A program made the position numbers and the translations under genes. Positions 1 through 6,670 of a stretch of 8,823 nucleotides of DNA are shown in pieces; position 1 is the first letter of the stretch, and the number at the start of each line of letters is the position of its first letter. The stretch spans positions 1 to 8,823 of the forward strand of contig DTZC01000172.1 in assembly GCA_012961565.1 (NCBI GenBank), given 5' to 3'. The notes under the pieces were generated by a model, which was given only the letters and a program-made list of their open reading frames with translations, was not told where the DNA came from and did no database searches. The stretch comes from Dehalococcoidia bacterium. Its GTDB lineage: Bacteria > Chloroflexota > Dehalococcoidia > GIF9 > UBA5629.

Positions 1-1
1 G

Positions 2-631
2 GTGATCGGGCTCCATCCGGAGTTAATCAGGTTATTGGGCAAGCTTAAGTTTCGCAGCAGCTATGGGCAGAATGTGCTGACTCATAGTCTTGAAGTTGCT
101 TATTTGGCAGGAATGCTGGCTGCTGAGATCGGTGCCGATATAGCCCGGGCTAAGAGGGCTGGCTTGCTTCATGATATTGGCAAGGCGGTGGACCATGAGG
201 TGGAAGGCCCTCATGCGTTGATAGGCGCTGACTTGGTTCGTCAATGGGACAAATCGGCTGAGGTGGCTCAGGCGATTGCCGAGCATCATGGTGAAGCTAC
301 TACGACAAGTGCCCTTGGCTTTGTCATTGCCACTGCTGATGCCATAAGTGGGTCTAGACTGGGTGCTCGGCGCGAGTCATTAGAGCAGTATTTGAAGCGT
401 ATTGAGGCTCTAGAGAATGTGGCGAACAGTTTCCCGGGGGTGGACAAAGCATTTGCAGTCCAGGCTGGGCGTGAGGTGCGGATTTTGGTGAAGCCAGAAC
501 AGGTGGATGACCTTGCGGCTATGAGGCTTGCCCGTGATATTGTGAAGAAGATAGAGGATACACTTGAATATCCAGGACAAATCAAGGTAACGGTGCTGCG
601 GGAAACTAGGGCAGTAGACTATGCCAAGTAA
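2..631 (+). CDS. rny: Ribonuclease Y, C-terminal part (5' end outside window)
   Basis: Endoribonuclease that starts mRNA decay, normally membrane-anchored and acting at the inner face of the membrane. What is seen: about 209 residues that match the HD-domain and C-terminal part of RNase Y closely. These include [10 protein letters not shown] near residue 20, the metal-binding HD pair in LLHDIGKA near residue 55, AEHHGE near residue 93, [10 protein letters not shown] near residue 121, and the ending ETRAVDYAK that is typical of the family. Full RNase Y is about 510-520 residues, with an N-terminal membrane helix, a coiled coil and a KH domain; those lie upstream of base 1. The GTG at base 2 reads as an internal valine of the family sequence just before IGLHPEL, so it is not the real start. 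The next gene follows after 18 bases and is ymdB, a neighbour also seen beside rny in Firmicutes. Identification is very secure; only the 5' truncation by the window edge is unusual. Confidence 0.96.
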   Translation: MIGLHPELIRLLGKLKFRSSYGQNVLTHSLEVAYLAGMLAAEIGADIARAKRAGLLHDIGKAVDHEVEGPHALIGADLVRQWDKSAEVAQAIAEHHGEATTTSALGFVIATADAISGSRLGARRESLEQYLKRIEALENVANSFPGVDKAFAVQAGREVRILVKPEQVDDLAAMRLARDIVKKIEDTLEYPGQIKVTVLRETRAVDYAK

Positions 632-649
632 AGAAACTTAGGGACGGTT

Positions 650-1420
650 TTGCGTATATTGATGATAGGTGATGTCGTAGGCAGGCCTGGCAGAAGAGCG
701 GTAAGGAAATTTCTACCAGGCCTGTCTCACGATTACGGAATCAATCTGGTGATAGCGAATGGTGAGAATTGTGCTGGAGGTATCGGTATTACATCAGACA
801 CGGCAAAGGAACTCCTTGATAGTGGTGTAAACATAATAACCACAGGCAACCATGTATGGGCTAAGAAGGAGATTATCCCCTACCTGGATAGTGAGTTACC
901 CATAATCCGCCCTTTGAACTTCCCTCCAGGAGCCCCAGGTCGTGGGTTTCTGGTAGTCAACGGAGCGTTAATAGTTAACCTGATAGGACGTGTCTTTGTT
1001 GGAGAGTTTGATTGTCCCTTTAGGGTCATGGATTGGCTGCTTTCACAGACCAGTCTCAAGCAAAAGGTAATTGTCGTTGATTTTCATGCCGAGGCTACCT
1101 CGGAGAAAATGGCAATGGGGAGATATCTCGATGGCAGGGTAAGTGCGGTGCTGGGCACGCATACACATATAGGCACTGTGGACGCTGGCATATTGCCTGG
1201 GGGTACCGCTTATGTAACTGACGTAGGCATGGTCGGTCCTGCCGATTCGGTTATTGGTGTTGATGCTGAATCGGCAATTCATAGTTTTCTTACCGGAATG
1301 CCTCATCGCTTCTCAGTAGGGGAAGGTGCAGTCATTTTTGATGCTGTGCTGATTGAGGTAGATGAAACTACCGGGAGGGCTGTTAGTATACAGCGCATTC
1401 AGCGAAGAGAGGAGGCTTAG
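650..1420 (+). CDS. ymdB: YmdB-family metallophosphoesterase (TIGR00282-type)
   Basis: Cytoplasmic di-metal phosphoesterase. The Bacillus subtilis relative hydrolyses 2',3'-cyclic nucleotides and affects biofilm and motility decisions. The 256-residue length is close to the family norm. Candidate metal and active-site residues are all present: D8 in MIGDVVG, E39-N40 in NGEN, N67-H68 in TGNH, H146 in DFHAEAT, and H171 and H173 in GTHTH; the family motif YVTDVGM is also seen. The start is TTG at 650: it gives the family's usual MRIL-IGDVVG beginning, whereas the downstream ATG at 662 would remove the first strand leading into D8. The ribosome site is weak (GGGACGG around 641-647), so expression may rely partly on readthrough from rny. 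It lies 18 bases after rny, and its TAG stop shares one base with the GTG start of the next gene. The family assignment is firm; the physiological substrate in this organism is not known. Confidence 0.94.
   Translation: MRILMIGDVVGRPGRRAVRKFLPGLSHDYGINLVIANGENCAGGIGITSDTAKELLDSGVNIITTGNHVWAKKEIIPYLDSELPIIRPLNFPPGAPGRGFLVVNGALIVNLIGRVFVGEFDCPFRVMDWLLSQTSLKQKVIVVDFHAEATSEKMAMGRYLDGRVSAVLGTHTHIGTVDAGILPGGTAYVTDVGMVGPADSVIGVDAESAIHSFLTGMPHRFSVGEGAVIFDAVLIEVDETTGRAVSIQRIQRREEA
1407..1415 (+). promoter_or_regulatory. Ribosome binding site fixing the GTG start of the PHP gene
   Basis: GAGAGGAGG lies inside the last codons of ymdB, four bases before the GTG at 1420. It supports GTG as the start and suggests translational coupling with ymdB through the TAGTG stop/start overlap. 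Confidence 0.75.
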
Positions 1421-2271
1421 TGAAAGCTGACCTTCACTTACATACCACGGCCTCCGATGGGCGGCTTGAACCTGCAGAGATTGTCTCTCTAGCAGTAAAA
1501 GTCGGCCTTGATGTTATTGCTGTCACTGACCATGACACTGTGGATGGCATTGCCCCTGCTTTGGCTGCTGCTGAAGCTTTTCCCTCGCTTACGGTCATAC
1601 CTGGTGTGGAGATTAATACTGATGTTGAGCGAGGTGAAGTTCACGTCTTGGGTTACTTTATCCAGTATACTGACCACAAGCTGGCTGTTATATTGCGGAA
1701 GTTGCGGAGTTCGCGGCGGGAGCGGGCACGCAAGATGGTTGCCAAGCTGGACAGACTAGGCATGAATATCGATTGGCAACGGGTATGTGAATTAGCCCAA
1801 GGTGGTTCTATATGCCGACCTCATATAGCCCAAGCCTTGTTGGAAGGGGGTTATGTTAGCTCTGAGAAAGAGGCATTCGAGAAATACATAGGACATGGTG
1901 GTCCTGCCTATGTGGAACGGTATAAATTGCTTCCAGTCGAGGCTGTCAAATTGATTATGGAGGCTCGAGGTTTAGCTGTTCTAGCTCATCCCGCAGACAT
2001 TGACAATTTGAGCGAGCTTATTCCGGAGTTGAAGGCTGCCGGGCTGGCTGGCATTGAAGTTTACTACCGTGATTATGCGCCTGAGGTTAGTAACGGGTTG
2101 CTGAAAATCGCTGAACAATTCAGTCTCATTCCTACCGGAGGCAGTGATTACCATGCTTTTGATGATGGCTCTGAAGTAATGATTGGAGAGGTGCTTACTC
2201 CACCGCAGTCTTTGGAGCAGCTGTATGCTCTGGCTAATAAGCATAGTTTGGAGTTGCTGAAACATCGTTAA
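1420..2271 (+). CDS. PHP-domain metal-dependent phosphoesterase (YciV/RNase AM/TrpH-like)
   Basis: Soluble phosphoesterase of the PHP superfamily, 283 residues, close to the usual length of the group that contains 3',5'-nucleoside bisphosphate phosphatases and E. coli YciV (RNase AM). Metal-site motifs run in order: D4-H6-H8 in DLHLHT, D13 in SDG, D37-H38-D39 in VTDHDT, E64 in PGVEIN, H75 in VHVLGY, R133-P134-H135 in CRPHIAQAL, H190-P191 in VLAHP, and S242-D243-H245 in GGSDYH. The inserted helical segment between residues 85 and 185, with RPHIA and GPAYV, is typical of this subgroup and separates it from histidinol phosphatase and from the PHP domains of DNA polymerases. It starts with GTG overlapping the ymdB stop by one base, so the two are probably co-translated. 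Given rny and ymdB upstream, a role in RNA end trimming or in removal of pAp-type nucleotides is a reasonable inference, but the sequence alone does not fix the substrate. Confidence 0.9.
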   Translation: MKADLHLHTTASDGRLEPAEIVSLAVKVGLDVIAVTDHDTVDGIAPALAAAEAFPSLTVIPGVEINTDVERGEVHVLGYFIQYTDHKLAVILRKLRSSRRERARKMVAKLDRLGMNIDWQRVCELAQGGSICRPHIAQALLEGGYVSSEKEAFEKYIGHGGPAYVERYKLLPVEAVKLIMEARGLAVLAHPADIDNLSELIPELKAAGLAGIEVYYRDYAPEVSNGLLKIAEQFSLIPTGGSDYHAFDDGSEVMIGEVLTPPQSLEQLYALANKHSLELLKHR

Positions 2272-2314
2272 TACACGACCTATGGGACATTTTCATTAGA
2301 ACAAGCAAATCAAA

Positions 2315-2323
2315 AGAAGGGGG
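2315..2323 (+). promoter_or_regulatory. Ribosome binding site for the membrane iron-sulfur protein
   Basis: AGAAGGGGG precedes the ATG at 2335 by 11 bases, slightly long spacing. An ATG at 2327 is closer but is out of frame with the long reading frame, and no in-frame start codon lies between 2317 and 2335, so 2335 is the best start. Confidence 0.6.
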
Positions 2324-2334
2324 AAAATGTCAGC

Positions 2335-4404
2335 ATGGAAGCATTTCGTGAGATTTTCTGGGGTATACCTTACGGAGCTTTTATCTTATATCCATTAGGT
2401 ACTGCCGCTCTAGCAGTCTTCATCTATGCCATTTGTCAGCGTGTCCGCTTATGGTCATTAGGTAAACCTGATAACAGGTGGGACAATTTGGGGAAGCGAA
2501 TCTGGGATTTCGTAGTGGTTGGTGTGGTTGACGGGTTCTTGCACAGGAGATTTTTCCGCGAACCGTATCCCGGGATAATGCATTTTCTTCTATTTGCTGG
2601 TGCTGGTGTGTTGTTGGTTGGGACAGCGTTGGATGTTGTTGACCATTATGTGTTCCATTTCATCCATGGAAATATTTATCTGGGTCTGAGTCTGGCACTG
2701 GACGTCGGTGGCGTGATGATGCTGGTTGGTGTCATCATGGCTGCAGTCCGCCGCTATGTGCAGAAGCCTGAGAGGCTGAATACAGTGCTGGACAATGCCG
2801 TTGTCTTAAGCCTGATTTTTGTTGTCGTCATCACCGGTTTTTTCATCGAAGGATTCCGCATGGTTGTAGCTGTCCCGGAGGGTCTGACTCAACCTGAATT
2901 CTACAGTCACCCGGAATGGGCACAGTGGTCATTCGGTGGCTATTTCATAGCCAGTTTGTTTGCCGGGCTGTCTGAGAGTGCCAGATTTAGCTGGTATGTC
3001 GGCTTGTGGTGGTTTCATGCCGCTCTGGCATTAGGTGCTATCTTCTACGTCTGCCTTTCCTTCAACAGATTGACTCATATCATCGTGTCTCCTCTCAATG
3101 TCTTTTTCCGCACATCTCGTCCCAAGGGGGCATTGGCACCTATTAATATTGAAGAAGCTGAGACCTTCGGGGTGGGTAAGATAGAGGACTTCACTTGGAA
3201 GCAACTCCTAGATTTGGATGCTTGCACTGACTGCGGAAGATGTCAGGACAGGTGTCCAGCTTATCTCAGTGGCAAACCTTTGTCTCCCCGCAAAGTGATA
3301 CAAGATTTGAAGGCGCATTTGTTGGACAGGGGATCTGAGTTGCTCCAGGCGAAGACAGTCAGCGCTACAACCGATGGTGGTGGGGTCAAGGCTTTAATTG
3401 GTGAAGTGATACTGGAAGATGAGCTTTGGTCATGTACCACCTGTCGTGCCTGTCAGGAAATATGTCCTGTCTTCGTTGAACATATCGATAAAATCGTTGA
3501 CATGCGGCGCAATTTGGTCCTGGAACAGGCGAAGGTTCCTGAGACTGCCGAGGCTATTTTGAGGTGCATTGAGGCTAGAGGGCATAGCTGCAGGGGGACC
3601 ACGTTTACCCGGACTGACTGGACTAGCGGACTGGAGGTAAAGCTCCTGTCTGAGGATAGCGATGTTGAGCTGGTGTACTATGTGGGATGTGCTGCTGCCT
3701 TGGAGGACAGAAGCATGAAAGTCGCTGTGGCTATGGGGAAGATACTGAAAGCTGCCGGGGTTAAGTTTGCTATCCTGGGACCGGAGGAGACTTGCTGTGG
3801 TGAGCCGGCTCGCCGGATGGGTAATGAGTATCTGTTTCAGATGCAGGCTATTAAGAACATAGAGCTCTTAAAAGGCTATAATGTGAAAAGAATAGTTACC
3901 ACTTGCCCGCATTGCTTTAATACTATTAAGAATGAGTATCCTCAATTTGGTGGTGAGTTCGATGTTAGTCATCATACCCAGTTTATCGCTGAATTACTGA
4001 GGCAGGATAGGGTCGGGCTGACCTCGATGGAAAATGGCAGGCTAACTTACCACGACTCCTGTTATCTGGGCAGACACAACGATATTTATGGACCACCAAG
4101 ACAGATACTGACCAGTATTTTACCAACTGGACTTCTAGAGATGAGGCGGGTCCGGAGGAATGGCTTCTGCTGTGGCGCTGGTGGTGGTCGCTACTGGATG
4201 GAAGAGCGCATTGGTAAGCGGATTAGCGAAGTCCGCATAGAGGAGGTTATGGAGACTGGAGCTGCCACTGTAGCTACAGCTTGTCCTTATTGTCTCCAGA
4301 TGTTCGAAGACGCCATCAAGGCAAAAGAGGCAGAAGAATCGTTGAAGGTGTTGGACGTTGCTGAACTTTTGGCAAGCCAGCTTATTGTGTCTGGTGAAGT
4401 GTAA
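2335..4404 (+). CDS. Membrane cytochrome b / iron-sulfur / CCG-domain oxidoreductase (EMO- or HdrDE-like)
   Basis: Predicted to pass electrons between a cytoplasmic partner and membrane quinone. Seen: an N-terminal NarI-like part (about residues 1-255) with hydrophobic spans near 16-35, 82-100, 117-138, 153-172, 203-212 and 222-243. It has histidines suited to heme b in or beside spans (H83, H104, H108, H111, H228, H248). Next come two ferredoxin-type [4Fe-4S] motifs, C297-C300-C303-C307 and C367-C370-C373-C377. Last come two complete CCG (PF02754-type) domains: C452, C487-C488, C524-C527, and C576, C612-C613, C650-C653. Such domains bind non-cubane [4Fe-4S] clusters in HdrB. The fusion of all these parts in 689 residues matches EtfB:(methyl)menaquinone oxidoreductase (EMO, the 'DUF224' protein of Syntrophomonas and Geobacter) better than the split HdrD/HdrE or DsrK/DsrM. 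No etfAB is in the window, so the Etf link is inference. It begins 63 bases after the PHP gene and may be read from the same transcript. Confidence 0.88.
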   Translation: MEAFREIFWGIPYGAFILYPLGTAALAVFIYAICQRVRLWSLGKPDNRWDNLGKRIWDFVVVGVVDGFLHRRFFREPYPGIMHFLLFAGAGVLLVGTALDVVDHYVFHFIHGNIYLGLSLALDVGGVMMLVGVIMAAVRRYVQKPERLNTVLDNAVVLSLIFVVVITGFFIEGFRMVVAVPEGLTQPEFYSHPEWAQWSFGGYFIASLFAGLSESARFSWYVGLWWFHAALALGAIFYVCLSFNRLTHIIVSPLNVFFRTSRPKGALAPINIEEAETFGVGKIEDFTWKQLLDLDACTDCGRCQDRCPAYLSGKPLSPRKVIQDLKAHLLDRGSELLQAKTVSATTDGGGVKALIGEVILEDELWSCTTCRACQEICPVFVEHIDKIVDMRRNLVLEQAKVPETAEAILRCIEARGHSCRGTTFTRTDWTSGLEVKLLSEDSDVELVYYVGCAAALEDRSMKVAVAMGKILKAAGVKFAILGPEETCCGEPARRMGNEYLFQMQAIKNIELLKGYNVKRIVTTCPHCFNTIKNEYPQFGGEFDVSHHTQFIAELLRQDRVGLTSMENGRLTYHDSCYLGRHNDIYGPPRQILTSILPTGLLEMRRVRRNGFCCGAGGGRYWMEERIGKRISEVRIEEVMETGAATVATACPYCLQMFEDAIKAKEAEESLKVLDVAELLASQLIVSGEV

Positions 4405-4434
4405 GAGGTCTTGACAGGAGGCTTCATATTCTTC

Positions 4435-4440
4435 AGGAGG
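4435..4440 (+). promoter_or_regulatory. Ribosome binding site fixing the ATG at 4447
   Basis: AGGAGG sits six bases before the ATG at 4447. An in-frame TTG at 4411 would add 12 residues that are unlike the family and lacks a well-spaced site. A second identical CAGGAGG occurs at 4415-4421 with no start codon at the right distance. Confidence 0.8.
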
Positions 4441-4446
4441 TTAGAA

Positions 4447-5448
4447 ATGTGGGATGCATCAAAATGTGACCTTTGTGGCGACTGTCTGGTGAAATGTCTG
4501 TATGTTGATTATGACAAAGACAGAGCCGTGGCTGAGATTAAGGCGCTCATGGAAGGCAGGGCTGCTGAAATATTGGACCAGTGCGTAACCTGTTGTGCTT
4601 GCCGGGAGTATTGTCCCACCGGGGCTGACCCTTATGACCTAATTCTGAAAGCCCAAGAAAGGTTTGCAGCATTCCCTATATCTAAGGAAGCAGCGGCAGC
4701 ATTTGATCTTACCTCAGCTATCCCTAGTGAGCTGATACCGGGTGACCCTGAGAAGCCTGTCCTTTCTCTTTGTGTCATGGAGCGACAGCTGCCTGAAGGT
4801 GCTCTGGATAGCCAACTGTTTAGAGGCATGACCATAGTCAAAGGGGGAGACTATTTCTGCTATATCGGTTATGTGCACGTGGGCAAGGAAAGCCCTATTG
4901 CTAAGAATGCCCAGAAGTTTATTGATAAGATGGGCAGTCTGGGTAAGGAGGTTGTATTTCTCCACGATGACTGCTATGCAATGACACATACCAAGGTCAA
5001 GGATTATGGGATTGTTGTCCCCTTCAAGTACATGCATATCTTTGAATACCTGCGCAACTATCTGAGGAACCATATTAGCGACATTATCAAGCTGAACAAG
5101 AAAGTCGCTTACCAGCGTCCTTGTGCCTCGAGGTATACTCCAGAAAAAGACGCCTTGCTGGACGAAATTTTCGAGCTTATCGGGGTTGAGCGCGTAAGGA
5201 GGAAATATGATGGCGAGACTGCTCTCTGCTGTAGCGGTCCGCTAATTAATGTGGACCGAGAGCGAGCTGTTCAGATTCAGGCAAGAAATATTGATGATGC
5301 TATTACCTGTGGTGCCGATGCTTTGATTACTCTTTGTCCTATGTGTGACCGTGTGCTGCGCAGACCAACCTCAGAGCGTGGCTTGAACAAGGTCTTCATT
5401 ACTGACCTCTGCCGGATGGCGCTGGGTGAGAAGCCATTTCCAGCGTAG
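4447..5448 (+). CDS. Soluble iron-sulfur protein with CCG domain (HdrB/HdrD-like)
   Basis: A 333-residue protein without membrane spans, probably the cytoplasmic electron-transfer partner of the membrane oxidoreductase 42 bases upstream. Seen: two [4Fe-4S] motifs, C7-C10-C13-C17 and C46-C49-C52-C56 (the second has an extra C50), then two CCG-like units. The C-terminal unit is complete: C226, C261-C262, C297-C300, with about 34 residues between the Cys groups, as expected for a non-cubane [4Fe-4S] site. The N-terminal unit (about 105-205) is degraded: only C138 and C176 remain, the CC pair is replaced by DDCY and no CxxC is present. The first ferredoxin motif also lacks the usual proline after its last Cys. 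The start at 4447 is chosen for its strong ribosome site. The fold resembles HdrB, HdrD, GlpC and LutA relatives. I cannot name a specific substrate; a role in quinone- or Etf-linked electron flow is inferred from the neighbour. Confidence 0.85.
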   Translation: MWDASKCDLCGDCLVKCLYVDYDKDRAVAEIKALMEGRAAEILDQCVTCCACREYCPTGADPYDLILKAQERFAAFPISKEAAAAFDLTSAIPSELIPGDPEKPVLSLCVMERQLPEGALDSQLFRGMTIVKGGDYFCYIGYVHVGKESPIAKNAQKFIDKMGSLGKEVVFLHDDCYAMTHTKVKDYGIVVPFKYMHIFEYLRNYLRNHISDIIKLNKKVAYQRPCASRYTPEKDALLDEIFELIGVERVRRKYDGETALCCSGPLINVDRERAVQIQARNIDDAITCGADALITLCPMCDRVLRRPTSERGLNKVFITDLCRMALGEKPFPA

Positions 5449-5590
5449 GCTTGTCAGGTGCGCATAGCTGGCTGTTTGTTATCGGTTGTTACGGGTGGAA
5501 GATGTGGGAGAAGACTCAACTCATAAAATCGAGACGAATGCTTATGTGAAGTTAGTGAGAAGGGACTGAACAGAAACTCAGCGGGTTGGG
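5449..5590 (+). other. Convergent intergenic gap, no gene or clear terminator
   Basis: This 142-base gap separates the plus-strand iron-sulfur gene from the minus-strand pilT, tail to tail. Only frames of about 20-30 codons without ribosome sites are present. I see no GC-rich hairpin followed by a T run on either strand, so termination here is either factor-dependent or not visible by eye. Confidence 0.6.
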
Positions 5591-6670
5591 TTAGCGTTTT
5601 GCTGCTCCATATTGAAATTCGAGCAGTTTTCTCAGGCGCTCTGGGTGGCTGCTTTTCATTTTGGCTTCTTCCAAGGTTACTATTTTTTTCTTCACTAGGT
5701 CAGCCAATGCTTGGTCTAGAGTCTGCATACCTTCGCCGCTGCTGAGTTGCATTACATTATGCAGCTCAAAGGTCTTTCCCTCGCGGATGAGGTTTCTGAC
5801 TGCTGGACTGGCTATCATGATTTCAAAAGCGGCTATTCTCCCCTGGCCGTTTGCTCTGGGCAGGAGGGTCTGTGACAATACTGCCTCTATTACTTGTGAG
5901 AACTGCAGTCTGATTTGTTGCTGCTGGCTGGGAGGGAATATATCGATTATCCGGTCAACTGTCTGGGGAGCATCAGTGGTATGGAGTGTACCCATAACAA
6001 GGTGACCGGTCTCGGCAGCTCTCATTGCTGTGCTTATGGTCTCCAGGTCTCTCATCTCGCCAACAACGATAACATCTGGGTCATGACGAAGGGTATGGAC
6101 TAACGCGATATCGAAAGACTTGGTATCACCGCCGAGTTCTCGTTGGGCAATAATACATTTGATATTATGGTGTAAATATTCAATTGGGTCTTCAATGGTG
6201 ATAACGTTGCGGGCGCTGTTTTCATTGAGGTGGCGTATCATAGTGGCCATGGTGGTGGACTTACCGCTGCCGGTGGGTCCTGTGACCAAGATTAGTCCTC
6301 TCGGCTTCAGGATAAGTTGCTTGCAAATCTGGGGCAGCCCTAGCTCGTCGATGGAAGGTGTTTCGAATGGTACCAGGCGGAAAGCGAGGCTTATTGTCCC
6401 TCTCTGCCACATGACGCTGACGCGAAAACGAGCTAGTCCTGGAATACTGTAAGCGAAATCTAATTCTTTCTCCTTGGCAAAGGTGTCTCTCTGTTCCGGG
6501 GTGGTAATATGCTCCAGTGCTAATTCAGCATCTCGGGGCGTGACCGATGGCAATTCTTGCAGTGGTACCAGATTACCGTCAATTCGCAATACAGGCGGAC
6601 TGGGCACCCTCACATGAAGGTCGGATGCTTTCTTTTCAACCATTAACTTGAGGAGTTCAATAATATCCAT
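5591..6670 (-). CDS. pilT: Type IV pilus retraction ATPase PilT
   Basis: Hexameric secretion ATPase that drives pilus disassembly, giving twitching motility or DNA uptake; it works at the cytoplasmic base of the pilus. The 359-residue length is near the family norm. Seen: the N-terminal PAS-like half beginning MDIIELLKLMVEKKASDLH, Walker A GPTGSGKST at 131-139, the Asp box ITIEDPIEY at 157-165, the Walker B region DPDVIVVGEMRD at 197-208 with catalytic E205, and the His box GHLVMGTLHTT at 222-232. Near 290-297 is AVRNLIRE, a close variant of the AIRNLIREG signature that separates PilT from the extension ATPase PilB. The ATG at 6670 overlaps the end of the upstream EEP gene by 14 bases and has GGAGG seven bases ahead, so translation is probably coupled. 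No other pilus genes are in the window, so the pilus itself must be encoded elsewhere. Confidence 0.95.
   Translation of the reverse strand: MDIIELLKLMVEKKASDLHVRVPSPPVLRIDGNLVPLQELPSVTPRDAELALEHITTPEQRDTFAKEKELDFAYSIPGLARFRVSVMWQRGTISLAFRLVPFETPSIDELGLPQICKQLILKPRGLILVTGPTGSGKSTTMATMIRHLNENSARNVITIEDPIEYLHHNIKCIIAQRELGGDTKSFDIALVHTLRHDPDVIVVGEMRDLETISTAMRAAETGHLVMGTLHTTDAPQTVDRIIDIFPPSQQQQIRLQFSQVIEAVLSQTLLPRANGQGRIAAFEIMIASPAVRNLIREGKTFELHNVMQLSSGEGMQTLDQALADLVKKKIVTLEEAKMKSSHPERLRKLLEFQYGAAKR

Noticed and set aside
2248..2273. Possible promoter TTGGAG ... TAATAC before the membrane iron-sulfur gene
   Set aside because: The spacer is only 15 bases and the -35 match is weak, so readthrough from the rny-ymdB-PHP unit is as likely.
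2335..4404. Assignment of the membrane protein as nitrate reductase gamma subunit or as DsrMK
   Set aside because: NarI covers only the N-terminal domain, and no other nitrate reductase or Dsr genes are nearby; the fused CCG architecture fits EMO/HdrDE better.
4411..4446. TTG at 4411 as an earlier start for the soluble iron-sulfur protein
   Set aside because: The extra 12 residues do not resemble the family and the ATG at 4447 has an ideally spaced AGGAGG.
5457..5548. Short plus-strand frames in the convergent gap
   Set aside because: Only 20-30 codons, no ribosome site, no recognisable features.
5661..6452. Plus-strand open frames opposite pilT
   Set aside because: They are antisense to a clearly conserved gene, have no ribosome sites and have no family-like sequence.
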